Of a stretch of 64,000 nucleotides of DNA, positions 44,280 to 55,399 are shown piece by piece. The notes under the pieces were generated by a model. That model saw nothing but the letters and a program-made list of their open reading frames with translations. It had not been told where the DNA came from and ran no database searches. Position numbers and translations under genes: made by a program. The stretch covers positions 12,925,679 to 12,989,678 of the forward strand of contig OU862933.1 of NCBI GenBank assembly GCA_917880885.1, written 5' to 3'. Every line of letters starts with the position of its first letter. The first letter of the stretch is position 1. The stretch is from Limnephilus marmoratus (taxonomy: Eukaryota > Arthropoda > Insecta > Trichoptera > Limnephilidae).

Positions 44280-45787
44280 ACAAAAAAATTACATTACTAA
44301 ATCAGCTTACCTATATTACTAATTTAATAATTCTCATTTATATTTTTTTCACAGTCACTCTTGCTTACATTATAAATCAAATTATTATTATCACTTATCG
44401 TATTAACTATATCAACCTACTTCAAATATTTATCCTACCTAACTCGATAATTACCATTTATCAACAATCTACCATTACAATCTACCAAAAGATCCCAATC
44501 TACTTAACTGTTCTCACTTGTTCACCTATCACCATTATTTTAGTCTATCCAATTATCAAATTAAACTTAACTTACTTGATTATTTTATTATTATTTAATT
44601 TTTTTGTCTTATTTAATATATGTGATACATTCAATTGTTTTAAATCGTCTAATTATTCTAAATTATCAAAATATTCTTTTCTACATAACTGTTCCCATTT
44701 ATACATTTATTTCCACTACTTTAACCTATTCAATTATTACATTTAAATCAATTTATTTAATTATTTTTAATTCCTTAATTATTTTAACTAATTTGATATA
44801 TGTTATGCAGTCTATTGTTATAAATTATCTAATTATTCTAATTTATTCAAATATCCCATTCAACTTAACTCTTCGCATTCATTCAGTCACTTCCACTATT
44901 TTAATGTATCAAATTATTATATTAAACTCAATGTACTTAATTATCTTTAATTATTTAATTATTTTAACAAACTATATATGTTTGATACATTCGATTGTTT
45001 TAAATTACCTAATCATTCTAAATTATAAAAAATATTTCACTCTACTTTATTCCTGCACTTCTTTTACTTGTCTTAAACATTTTAATTTTGCTAAATCTCT
45101 TAAATGTGGTATATTTATTAATTTCCTCTCATCCCTTAGTAATTATTATACACTTATCTGTAATCCATTTACTTCTCCAAATAAATAAATTCTTCTTTAA
45201 TTCTCTTAACTATCCTAATCGCCTGAACTATTATTATAACAATTGTCTCAACCATTTCCAATGTATTTTCAACTTAAATCGTGCTATCTGTTTTAATTAT
45301 TTTTATTATCCCAATGCCTTTTATTTCTCGATGAATTTAAACTATTCAACTTTTATGTTTACTCACATTCTTCCTAGTGTTCTAATCCTGTCAATTCATA
45401 TAATCCACCCAATTTGTCTGTTTCTATTGATAATCTGCTATGACTTTTACAATGACTTAAACGATCCTAATATACGCCTTTACATTCGACGAATTCGAAT
45501 CCTTCTCACAACTAACTTTATTTTAACTCCCTACGTCCTTATGATTCCTCCGATACTCATGATTATAATTATTCCTTTAATATTTTTGATTGTTTTACTT
45601 TGCTTAACTGTCTTAGTTCATACCATCTTGACAAAGCCCAATCTCATACTTTCAATACATGTAAATAACCAAATGATCGTAGTTCTTCTATGTGTACTTA
45701 CTCGCTTTATTTCTGAAATCATTAGAGAAACTAAAAGCATTAATTGCTTCGGTTTTCCACTATCGTTACACATCCACTTAACTTACA
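44280..45787 (+). repeat. LINE inter-ORF region: G-depleted, with tandem units of about 170-190 bp
   Basis: Strikingly poor in G on + for 1.5 kb. A TATATG marker with GATACATTC(A/G)ATTGTTTTAAAT-type sequence recurs at 44617, 44807 and 44975. Open frames at 44604-45188 and 45088-45858 encode Ile/Leu/Tyr-rich hydrophobic peptides, probably a consequence of composition. No family match recognised. Confidence 0.6.
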
Positions 45788-48727
45788 ATGTCTCTGTTGA
45801 AATCAAACCCCCACCATACACAGACGTTAAAAATGGACCCAACAAACTCTATCGATAATTTTCTTAACATCACGGTTCAAACAACAAACGACATAAATGC
45901 ATATAAAAAAATTATCTCAACACCTAAAGCACTAAAAATATTTGCCATGAATATCCGTAGCCTCAATAAAAACTTCGACAATTTACTTGTACTCCTAACT
46001 GACTTAGGAAATGAATTCGATATAATTGTTCTGTCAGAGTGCTGGATTAATGCAAATTATATCCCGAAGATAATCAACAACTACTCTGTGTATAATACAA
46101 CTGATGGGGTCATAGTTTATGTCAAATCCTACTTAAACCCTACAGTGTCTGAAACTACAGTTGACCATGCAAATTGCCTCAAAATCAACTTAAATGTCTT
46201 CGCCATATATCGCTCCCCTAAGTCCAATAATGTATCCTCTTTTCTCTACTCGCTTGAAAAAAATATTGATGACACAACTAAGGATCTCATCATAATCGGT
46301 GATATCAACATAGACATCCTAAACGAAGCTAGCCCTCATACTACAAAATACCTAAACCTAATGGGTCTTCATGGCCTTATACCATACATAAACATACCTA
46401 CCCGAGTCACACTCACTACTAAGACATGCATAGATCACATCATGGTCAGAACAAAGCGAATCGCTAAATCAATTGTATTTGAATCCTCGGTGACAGACCA
46501 CTACTCAACCATCCTAGAAATACACAACTCAAAATCTCCTCCCCTTAAGTCTAGTAATCCTTCTCATAACATTGTAAATATGGATCATCTGATAAAGTCT
46601 GTAGAACAAGAAAAGTGGGAGTTTACCCTACTCTCTGAAAATGTTGACACAGCTCTTGAAATGTTTTCTGCATCACTAACTGCCCACATTAACTACGCCT
46701 CTTTCCCCCCCAAAACAGCCTCCAACAAAAAAAGGAAGCTAAAACCTTGGATTACGAATGGCCTTATCTTCTGCATACGTAAAAGAGACAGACTCCACAA
46801 ACAAGCACTAAATAACCCAGACCCCCAATTCTTCCGTTTCTACAAAAAGTATCGTAATATTTGCAATAACCTGTTAATAATAACCAAACAAAAATACTAT
46901 AAAAAAAAAATTGAAGATTCAGGATATGACAGTAAAGTAATCTGGAACGTAGTCAATGACATCTCAGAAAATAAAAAAACTTCACTCAATATTCAATCAC
47001 TAGTAATTAATGGGAAAAATATTCAAGTCCACGAAGACCCAAAAACCTTAGCCGATCACGCCAACCATTATTTTAGTAACATCGGAACGAACTTAGCCAA
47101 CAAAATTCTTAAAGCCACAAATAAAACCCAAAACCTTCCAACTTTACGGGTAAGACTACAGAACTCTCTCCATCCCACACTCATCTTAGCCCCCACATCC
47201 ACTAAAGAAATTTTTGACACAATACTTTCCATAAAAACAAATAGTGCTGCAGGTATTGACAACATTTCACCTTACATTCTAAAACACATAGCTCACTTTA
47301 TTACCACACCGTTAAAACACATTGTAAATCTAAGCTTCAATAGCGGCTCCTTCCCTATCCAACTAAAACATGCAACGGTTATCCCAATATATAAGAGTGG
47401 CGACAAAATAAATATCGAAAACTACAGACCCATTTCTTTGCTAAGTGTCTTATCAAAAATCATTGAAAAAATTGTTAAAAGTAGACTTATCTCCCATTTG
47501 GAAACCCAGAAGATTCTCTCGCCCAATCAGTTTGGCTTCCAAAAAAAAATTAGTACAGAATCTGCAATCTTAGATCTGACTGAGAACATCACAAATAGCC
47601 TGAACGAAGGCGATTCTTGCCTAGCCATATTCTTAGACTTAGCCAAAGCATTCGACACAGTTTCCCACCCTATACTTCTGGAAAGACTCTCTCAAATAGG
47701 CATCCGGGATTCAACTTTTAACTGGTTCTCCTCATACCTTACTGGTAGATCACAAACCGTGAAAATTAATAACGTGGCCGTAAGTAACCCTTTGCCAATA
47801 CAATTCGGAGTCCCACAAGGAAGTGTTCTAGGCCCAATTCTATTCCTAATATACATCAATAAACTCTGTAACCTACCCATAACCGGAAAACTAATATCCT
47901 TTGCAGATGATACTGTACTTATAGCTCGACATAAAAACTGGAAAGGAGCTTTCGACATAGCTCAATATGACATAGGCCTTGTAAAGAATTGGTTAGATGA
48001 TAATCTCCTCACCCTCAATGCTGGTAAAACAAAATTTTTAACCTTTAGTCTGTCTGCTGCTACCCAACCTACTAACAACCAGAAAATAACAATCCACTGT
48101 TGTCCAAGACCTTACTCTTCCTGTACTTGCCCAAATTTGGAAAAAGTTTCCCATACAAAATACCTGGGGGTCCTAATTGATCATCATCTTCGTTGGAATC
48201 AGCATTTAGCCAGTCTAATCCTCTCCTATGTTTTTCGAACTCTAAGAAATATCATTACTCCTACAATACTAAAAAGAGTTTACTATGCTCTCTACCAATC
48301 CCTATTAGTATATGGCATCATAATTTGGGGCGGCTGTGCTCATAAATTTATTGATCCCCTACAAAAAGCTCAAAAAACGATAATACGTGTTATCAACAAG
48401 CGACCGACAAGATACCCCTCCACTCGACTCTTCACTGAATATAATGTTCTAAACATACGCCAACTCCATCTAAAATTTACTTTAACGGATTTCATGTTCA
48501 AATATAAGAAAAAAACTCTCTTACATCATAATTACACGACCAGAACAATAACCAACCGACACTACAATGTACCGACACTACATACCACGTCAGCTCGAAG
48601 ACATTTCATATACCTAGCTCCTAAAATATTTAACCTTCTCCCTGAGAACTTAAAAACCGAAACCCAACCGCTCACCTTTAAAAAACATTTATCACAATGG
48701 ATCCTTACAACTAGAAATGATGATTAG
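45788..48727 (+). CDS. LINE ORF2: endonuclease-reverse transcriptase, 979 codons
   Basis: This nicks target DNA and reverse-transcribes the element RNA. The frame is uninterrupted. An apurinic-type endonuclease (about 50-245) shows MNIRSLN (54-60), LSECW, GDINIDIL (171-178) and the terminal TDHYS (Asp237, His238). The reverse transcriptase (about 530-780) shows IPIYKSGD then NYRPISLLS, FLDLAKAFD (catalytic Asp617), GVPQGSVLGP and FADDT (705-709). A C-terminal region contains a Cys-rich CCPRPYSSCTC and ends with the conserved APKIFNLLP block. Jockey/CR1-like by motif style; exact clade not assigned. Two ATGs near the start (45788 and 15 codons later) could both serve. Catalytic residues are present, so the protein could be active, although the element's 5' end is lost. 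Confidence 0.92.
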   Translation: MSLLKSNPHHTQTLKMDPTNSIDNFLNITVQTTNDINAYKKIISTPKALKIFAMNIRSLNKNFDNLLVLLTDLGNEFDIIVLSECWINANYIPKIINNYSVYNTTDGVIVYVKSYLNPTVSETTVDHANCLKINLNVFAIYRSPKSNNVSSFLYSLEKNIDDTTKDLIIIGDINIDILNEASPHTTKYLNLMGLHGLIPYINIPTRVTLTTKTCIDHIMVRTKRIAKSIVFESSVTDHYSTILEIHNSKSPPLKSSNPSHNIVNMDHLIKSVEQEKWEFTLLSENVDTALEMFSASLTAHINYASFPPKTASNKKRKLKPWITNGLIFCIRKRDRLHKQALNNPDPQFFRFYKKYRNICNNLLIITKQKYYKKKIEDSGYDSKVIWNVVNDISENKKTSLNIQSLVINGKNIQVHEDPKTLADHANHYFSNIGTNLANKILKATNKTQNLPTLRVRLQNSLHPTLILAPTSTKEIFDTILSIKTNSAAGIDNISPYILKHIAHFITTPLKHIVNLSFNSGSFPIQLKHATVIPIYKSGDKINIENYRPISLLSVLSKIIEKIVKSRLISHLETQKILSPNQFGFQKKISTESAILDLTENITNSLNEGDSCLAIFLDLAKAFDTVSHPILLERLSQIGIRDSTFNWFSSYLTGRSQTVKINNVAVSNPLPIQFGVPQGSVLGPILFLIYINKLCNLPITGKLISFADDTVLIARHKNWKGAFDIAQYDIGLVKNWLDDNLLTLNAGKTKFLTFSLSAATQPTNNQKITIHCCPRPYSSCTCPNLEKVSHTKYLGVLIDHHLRWNQHLASLILSYVFRTLRNIITPTILKRVYYALYQSLLVYGIIIWGGCAHKFIDPLQKAQKTIIRVINKRPTRYPSTRLFTEYNVLNIRQLHLKFTLTDFMFKYKKKTLLHHNYTTRTITNRHYNVPTLHTTSARRHFIYLAPKIFNLLPENLKTETQPLTFKKHLSQWILTTRNDD

Positions 48728-48856
48728 AAACGGTGTTCCTTAATTCCTTAATTTAACAAATAATTAAATTACTATTTCTTATAATATGTATTATTATCAA
48801 CTTATTATTACAATATTATTACTAATTTTTGTTATTATCATAATTATCATAATTAT

Positions 48857-51800
48857 GCACCAGATTTAAATGTCCGGGTTAAATTTTCCCCCCAAAAAAA
48901 AAAAAAAAAAGAAGGAAAAACTAAACCCTTTCATACACTTCCCCAAATGATCATCTAGTAAATCCACGTTATGCAATTGCACTATATAAGTATTATAAAT
49001 ACAAAACAATTCAAGAACAACATGTCAACCTACTAGAGACCAAATGGGAATATAATTCACCGACTCCAGATATTTTCATATCAGAGGGTTCGGCTCTGTG
49101 GCATTTCTAATTGAACCTATAAATCCTACTGATCCCTCAATATAAATATTTAAAAAATCTTTTGTAATCCTACATGTATTTAAAATAACTGCTTTTTGCA
49201 TTTTTATATACAAATTCTTTGACAAATCTAATATGCTTAAATTTTGAATCAGATTCCTAGGTATTATGCCAGTGGCCGAAATAACAAATGGTAATATTTT
49301 TATGGTCCGAGAATGCCAAATTCTTTTAATCTCATTTCCTAAATCTGTGTATTTTCTAATTTTTTCAGAAACAGTTTTTTGAATATTACAGGAATTTGGA
49401 ATAGCTACATCAATGATATAAGTTATTTTTTTAATTTTGTCATGTAAAACTATATCAGGTCTATTATGACTAATTGTTCTGTCTGTTAGTATAGTTTTAT
49501 CATAATATATTTTATAAAATTCATTTTCTATAAATGAATTTGGTTCATATTCATAATATGGTACTACATTACGGCAATCAATCAAGTTATGTTTAATAAC
49601 CAAACTTTGGTGAATTATTTTTAAAACCTGATTGTGCCTAAATGTATACTCGGAAGGCGCTAATATAGAACATCCCGATATAATATGTTCTATAGTTTCG
49701 GGAAAAGCCAAACATTTTCTACATAAATCATCAATTTGATTTATATCTTTGATTATATGCTTTCTATAATTTTTAGTATTAATGACTCTATCTTGAATGG
49801 CAAGCATAAATCCTTCTATTTCTGCGCTCAACTCTCCAATACTCAACCATTTGTTTGACGAAAGTTTGTCAACATACGTTTGGTTGAGATAATTGAAGTG
49901 TTTTGCGTGAATAATTTTATTTGACCAGGAATCTAATAATTCCTGGTTAGTATTTATAAGAATGTTGGCATTCTCGTCATATAAATTTAAAGGTGTAATA
50001 TTTCTATCTGCCTTGCAAATTATTTTGTGCATTTCTGAGCTATTAGCTTTCCTATGGAAAAAATTTCTAAGCATTTCTACCTGATTGTGTTTCAAAGATG
50101 TTATTTTGACTACACCTCTACCTCCTAAATTTCTAGGTAAATTAATTCGTTCTATAGCTGAATTTGGATGATGGCAATTAAATTTTGTTAACGTAGTTCT
50201 AATTAATCGTTCTAAACTATCTAAATCTGTATTGGACCATTTAATTATGCCAAATGAGTACGTTAGTAGAGGTATTGCCCAAGTATTTATTGCTTTTACT
50301 AAATTTTTAGCAGATAGATTGCATTTTAAAATTTTTCTGATCCTAGTTTGAAATTCAATCCTAATATCATTTTTAATACTAGTGTGATCTAATCTATTCG
50401 ATTGCGGGTATCCTAAATATTTATAAACCTCATCCCCTTTCATACTTTGAATTTTGAAATTTCTAAATATACCCTCGTCTCCATCTACAATTTTGCCTTT
50501 CTCTATATGGATAGTTTTACATTTATCTAAACCAAAAGTCATTTTAATATCATCTGAAAAAATTTTAACTATCTTAATCATTTTCTCTAAATTTGATTCA
50601 GAATTTGAAAATAATTTTATATCATCCATATATAATAGATGTGAAACTATACTACTCTCTCTTGTATTACCCTTAATTTTTATTCCAAACTTGCTTTTAA
50701 TTAACATTTTAGAAAGGGGATTCAATGCTAAGCAAAACCAAAGAGGGCTCAATGAGTCTCCTTGAAAAATCCCTCTTTTTATTGAAATGCCCGGTACTAC
50801 TATTTTCTTACCTTTTAAATTAACTAGCAAATCTGTATTCCAAAAGGACATAATATTTTTCAAAAAGCTAATTATAATTGGGTTAACTTTATATATTTTT
50901 AATATTTTGATTAGCCACGAGTGCGGGACACTATCAAAAGCTTTTTGATAATCTATATAACAAGTATGTAAATTACGCTTTTGATTTTGAATTTGTTTTA
51001 AAATTACAGAATCAATAACTAACTGTTCTTTACATCCCATATGTTTTCTGCGACAACCTTTTTGTTGTTCAGATAAAATATTTTTTTCATCCAAATGAGT
51101 ATATATTAAATCTGTCAAGCAAGAGGTTAAAATTTTGTATATTGTCGGTAGACATGTAATGGGTCTATATTGAGAGGGATTATTAATATGTTCGCTTTTA
51201 GGCAACATATAAGTAATGCCCTTAGTTAGAAAATTAGGAAAATTTTGAGGTTCTCTGACAAGTTTTGAAAGATTTTTTGCAAAAAGAGGATGTAAAGTAG
51301 TTAGACGTTTGTACCAAAAATTATGTATCCAATCGCAACCCGTGGCTTTCCAATTATGAGTATTTTTATTATTTTGGCTAACAATTCAACCGATATATCA
51401 GAAAAACTCATTTGTTCAATGTCTGAACAATTGAGTTCTTCATTTTCTATCCAGTTACCTGCCTCATTATGTTTTATATCTTTACTCCAAATGTTTATCC
51501 AAAAATCGCGCATATCTGATTCAGATGGCAACGGAAAATTATTATTCGAAATAATATTCTGTTTATCGTCAAGTTTGGAATAAAATATTTTCTCATTTTT
51601 CTGAAATAATCTATTATTATTTCTTTTATTATACGTATAATTATATCTTTTTAATCTACTAGCTTTAACACCTAATTTTTGTTTTATAAATCTAATAAAT
51701 CATTGATTATATTTTCATTATTATTACTACCAATGCTATAACCAAATTGTCTCCCAATTTCATCTACATATCTCAAAATATTCCTACTTCTATTTCCATT

Positions 51801-52348
51801 TTTATATTCAATTACTCTAGCTATACTACTTCTTAAAAATACTACATCATTTTCTAATCTAATCTGCCATTCTGGTTTACTATAACTATATGATCTATCA
51901 TCAGAGGACATTAATTTAACTCCTAACTTATTACATATAGTGATAGCACTAGCGTACACTATTGTATGAAGATCTAAAAAACTAATATCGTCAAATAATA
52001 TTTTTGGTAAAATTAAATTATTTAATTCGGAAATTAATTTAGATAATTTCTTTGACGTATGCAATTTTGGTAATTTTGGTCTAACTGTGGGCTCTATATC
52101 TATATATCTATTTATATTATTTTGAAGCAAGTTAGCTAATTCTATTACATTATCATCTAGTAAGTTTAAATTTGCAATATTGATTTCCCTAAGATTATGA
52201 ATAATGTCTAAGTTATTTGAATCTACTCTAATATCATTGGATTCTTCTACTAGAATATTATCTAAACTATCTTCATTCAATGCATCTAATATAACATTAC
52301 TACTCGTATTAATTTGATCTAAATTATTCTCCAATTGCAATCTATTAC
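48857..52348 (-). mobile_element. R4/Dong-like non-LTR element, copy A
   Basis: A single-ORF LINE with a restriction-like endonuclease, minus orientation. The 3' end on minus is ...AAATCTGGTGC, preceded by a T18/G6 tract (the A and C runs near 48888-48910 on +). The target is TAA/ATT-rich LINE 3' UTR sequence, as expected for R4/Dong elements that favour TAA-type targets. No start codon is visible at the 5' end, so it is probably truncated there. Confidence 0.82.
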
Positions 52349-52352
52349 GCAC
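49076..52352 (-). pseudogene. R4/Dong-like polyprotein, copy A, two frameshifts
   Basis: Three consecutive open segments (52352-51684, 51531-51301, 51208-49076) belong to one polyprotein separated by two single-base frame changes, near 51690 and 51320. Segment 1 has the family's N-terminal KPEWQIRLENDV. Segment 3 (710 codons) carries the reverse transcriptase (CYIDYQKAFDS near 83-93; YMDD at 193-196), then a zinc finger of C-x2-C...H...C type (LCRKC...EHIISGC, about 490-510). A PD-(D/E)xK nuclease follows (RPDIVLHDK...IIDVAIP, about 580-603). Non-functional because of the frame changes. Confidence 0.88.
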
Positions 52353-52385
52353 CAGATTTAAATGTCCGGGTTAAATTTTCCCCCC

Positions 52386-52393
52386 AAAAAAAA

Positions 52394-52424
<31 letters not shown>

Positions 52425-52425
52425 G

Positions 52426-52478
<53 letters not shown>
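52386..52478 (-). repeat. Expanded homopolymer tract in the R4 3' UTR
   Basis: About 90 A with two or three G on + (T on the element strand), at the position where copy A has 18. May be real expansion or assembly artefact. Confidence 0.8.
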
Positions 52479-52480
<2 letters not shown>

Positions 52481-52643
52481 AGGAAAAACTAAACCCTTTC
52501 ATACACTTCCCCAAATGATCATCTAGTGAATCCACGTTATGCAATTGCACTATATAAGTATTATAAATACAAAACAATACAAGAACAACATGTCAACCCA
52601 CTAGAGACCAAATGGGAATATAATTCACCGACTCCAGATATTT

Positions 52644-54030
52644 TCATATCAGAGGGTTCGGCTCTGTGGCATTTCTAATTGAACCTATAAATCCTACTGA
52701 TCCCTCAATATAAATATTTAAAAAATCTTTTGTAATCCTACATGTATTTAAAATTACTGCTTTTTGCATTTTTATATACAAATTCTTTGACAAATCTAAT
52801 ATGCTTAAATTTTGAATCAGATTCCTAGGTATTATGCCAGTGGCCGAAATAACAAATGGTAATATTTTTATGGTCCGAGAATGCCAAATTCTTTTAATCT
52901 CATTTCCTAAATCTGTGTATTTTCTAATTTTTTCAGAAACAGTTTTTTGAATATTACAGGAATTTGGAATAGCTACATCAATGATATAAGTTATTTTTTT
53001 AATTTTGTCATGTAAAACTATATCAGGTCTATTATGACTAATTGTTCTGTCTGTTAGTATAGTTTTATCATAATATATTTTATAAAATTCATTTTCTATA
53101 AATGAATTTGGTTCATATTCATAATAAGGTACTACATTACGGCAATCAATCAAGTTATGTTTAATTACCAAACTTTGGTGAATTATTTTTAAAACCTGAT
53201 TGTGCCTAAATGTATACTCGGAAGGCGCTAATATAGAACATCCCGATATAATATGTTCTATAGTTTCGGGAAAAGCCAAACATTTTCTACATAAATCATC
53301 AATTTGATTTATATCTTTGATTATATGCTTTCTATAATTTTTAGTATTAATGACTCTATCTTGAATGGCAAGCATAAATCCTTCTATTTCTGCGCTCAAC
53401 TCTCCAATACTCAACCATTTGTTTGACGAAAGTTTGTCAACATACGTTTGGTTGAGATAATTGAAGTGTTTTGCGTGAATAATTTTATTTGACCAGGAAT
53501 CTAATAATTCCTGGTTAGAATTTATAAGAATGTTGGCATTCTCGTCATATAAATTTAAAGGTGTAATATTTCTATCTGCCTTGCAAATTATTTTGTGCAT
53601 TTCTGAGCTATTAGCTTTCCTATGGAAAAAATTTCTAAGCATTTCTACCTGATTGTGTTTCAAAGATGTTATTTTGACTACACCTCTACCTCCTAAATTT
53701 CTAGGTAAATTAATTCGTTCTATAGCTGAATTTGGATGATGGCAATTAAATTTTGTTAACGTAGTTCTAATTAATCGTTCTAAACTATCTAAATCTGTAT
53801 TGGACCATTTAATTATGCCAAATGAGTACGTTAGTAGAGGTATTGCCTAAGTATTTATTGCTTTTACTAAATTTTTAGCAGATAGATTGCATTTTAAAAT
53901 TTTTCTGATTCTAGTTTGAAATTTAATCCTAATATCATTTTTAATACTAGTGTGATCTAATCTATTCGATTGCGGGTATCCTAAATATTTATAAATCTCA
54001 TCCCCTTTCATACTTTGAATTTTGAAATTT
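52644..54030 (-). pseudogene. R4/Dong-like polyprotein fragment, copy B
   Basis: The open segment 53663-52644 (339 codons) has the zinc finger LCRKC...HIISGC and nuclease RPDIVLHDK...IIDVAIP, differing from copy A at very few residues. Upstream sequence to 54030 is homologous to the RT-thumb part of copy A. A premature stop is visible near 53848 (GCCTAAG against GCCCAAG in copy A on +). Confidence 0.85.
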
Positions 54031-54284
54031 CTAAATTTACTAATATTTATTCATTATTATTAATTAATTAATTATTATTATTAAAAAAAATTTGCAATTT
54101 AATTTAATCTGTACAACTTCTAATTTTATTTATCAACCATTACAAATGTATAATTTCAAATCTGTAAACTTCACCCGCCATAACACAGGGATATCCCTAG
54201 CATGGCGGATGAAACACCACAAAAAAACTATGCAATGTACAATATTCTTATAAATAAATAAATAAATAAAAAATAAAAAATAAT

Positions 54285-54835
54285 TGAGTCCTATAATACC
54301 CGCTATATCCGATTTTTTGACAAAATGATCCGAGTATGACATCTTGTTCACATTTTTGCGAGGAACAAGACTAATCTAAAATTAAGTTTCAAAACCTCCT
54401 TTATCACTACCAAAAACCATGTTAAAACTGCGAGTGAGAAACAAAACCCACTATATCATTCAAGAAGTTACTATCAAAACCCGCTGTATCGGAATTCAAC
54501 CAATTACGAGCAATTATTTGGCCAAGATGGCGGGTGTAGAAATACGCCCCTCAGATCAATTGAGTTTCAAAAGCCTCTATATTCCATACAAATCACGAAG
54601 TGAGTATCAAAATCCGCTATATCCATTTTATTTATCCAAATTACTTAAATATTTCTATACACACATTGAAAAATGAACGCTTTTCGAATGTGTATTACTA
54701 CAATTCATTATATGAAAAAATAAAATGCGATTTTTTATTTACGCTGGAGATGTGACAGTTTTTTGCGGTTTTCTCCGAATCAGTGAAAGTTGATATAGCG
54801 GATATAGAAATTGAATGACTCATATAATGGTAAGC
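54285..54835. repeat. Element with repeated CCGCTATATCC phrases
   Basis: CCCGCTATATCCGAT near 54297, CCCACTATATCATT near 54448, CCCGCTGTATCGG near 54479, TCCGCTATATCC near 54612 and the inverted GATATAGCGGATATAG near 54791. Outer segments look loosely inverted. Origin unknown; the 85-codon frame across it is not recognised. Confidence 0.5.
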
Positions 54836-54839
54836 TCTG

Positions 54840-55101
54840 ACGTTATGAAAAATGTTTAAATAACATACTATAGGTGATGCGGGAGTTGTTTGAAAATGTG
54901 TGTATTTCTGTTTTAGCGGCAGGGAAAGAAGGAAGGAGGGGAAAGGTAATGAAGGAGGTGGGGTTCGCGGGAAGGGTTACGAGGGAGGGGAATGCAGAAT
55001 AGGAAGGGGACGCGGGAGAGGAACATGGGAATGAACATGCAGGGAGAAACAATGTATTTCTGTGAATGGCGGCATTGCGATGCATGCCAGATACCAGCTA
55101 G
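54840..55101 (+). mobile_element. Helitron 3' fragment adjoining SLC6 exon 2
   Basis: Homologous to the 3' half of the Helitron at 27783-28417 (GCGGGAGTTGTTTGAAAA, purine-rich run, GGGAGAAACAATGTATTTCTG) and ends CAGATACCAGCTAG. Its end lies about 50 bp before the exon 2 acceptor. Confidence 0.55.
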
Positions 55102-55152
55102 GATTAGTATATGATTATACAAAATAGTGAAATCGTATTAATTTGTTTTCAG

Positions 55153-55260
55153 GCGTCTAAAGGTTACGTGAATCTCGCCTACACAGAGACTGAGGGGAAA
55201 GAAAATGGTGTCTCAGACAAATCAGCCCCCGCTGCAGATAATGTCAGCACTGCAGAAAGT
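55153..55260 (+). CDS. SLC6 transporter exon 2 (N-terminal cytoplasmic tail)
   Basis: Exon of 108 bp, 36 codons, phase 0 at both ends. The acceptor is TTTGTTTTCAG before it and the donor GTAAGT after it (55261). It encodes a hydrophilic tail (ASKGYVNLAYTETEGKENG, then Ser/Ala-rich) as expected for the cytoplasmic N-terminus of SLC6 proteins. It has no ATG, so an upstream start is required; 29215-29226 fits. Coding assignment rests on splice consensus, phase and joining in frame to exon 3. Confidence 0.65.
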
Positions 55261-55399
55261 GTAAGTATTAAAAAAAACCCTGATTGTATATATACATTAT
55301 TATTAGAGCAGCCAGGATGTATTTGAAATGTTTTAAATGTTGACAAATGGACCAAAAATGAAAAAATCGGCCAGCTCATTTTTTACATTCCTGTTTCCT

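Larger units (their letters stand above)
52349..54036 (-). mobile_element. R4/Dong-like element, copy B, 5'-truncated
   Basis: Nearly identical to the 3' 1.6 kb of copy A, ending at the same 3' terminus. Its 5' end stops inside the RT region (homology lost at 54036). TTAC occurs at both edges (52345-52348, 54037-54040), a probable 4-bp target duplication. Its 3' poly-A/T tract is about 90 bp against 18 bp in copy A. Confidence 0.85.
43701..54282 (+). mobile_element. Composite: LINE interrupted in its 3' UTR by two R4-like elements
   Basis: The LINE occupies 43701-48856 and resumes at 54037-54282. The second part is its 3' end: an inverted repeat CCGCCAT...ATGGCGG around AGGGATATCCCT (about 54173-54207), followed by an (AAATA)n tail (54250-54282). 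The two minus-strand R4 elements occupy 48857-54036. ORF1 lacks an ATG and its N-terminal part, so the 5' end is truncated, while ORF2 is fully open. It lies inside the long first intron of the SLC6 gene in the same orientation. Confidence 0.85.

Noticed and set aside
44604..45858. Two hydrophobic membrane-protein-like frames as real genes
   Set aside because: Composition (almost no G) and tandem repeats explain open frames rich in Ile/Leu/Tyr; kept only as a finding.
52371..52577. 68-codon frame rich in Phe
   Set aside because: Translation of the long poly-T tract in the R4 3' UTR.
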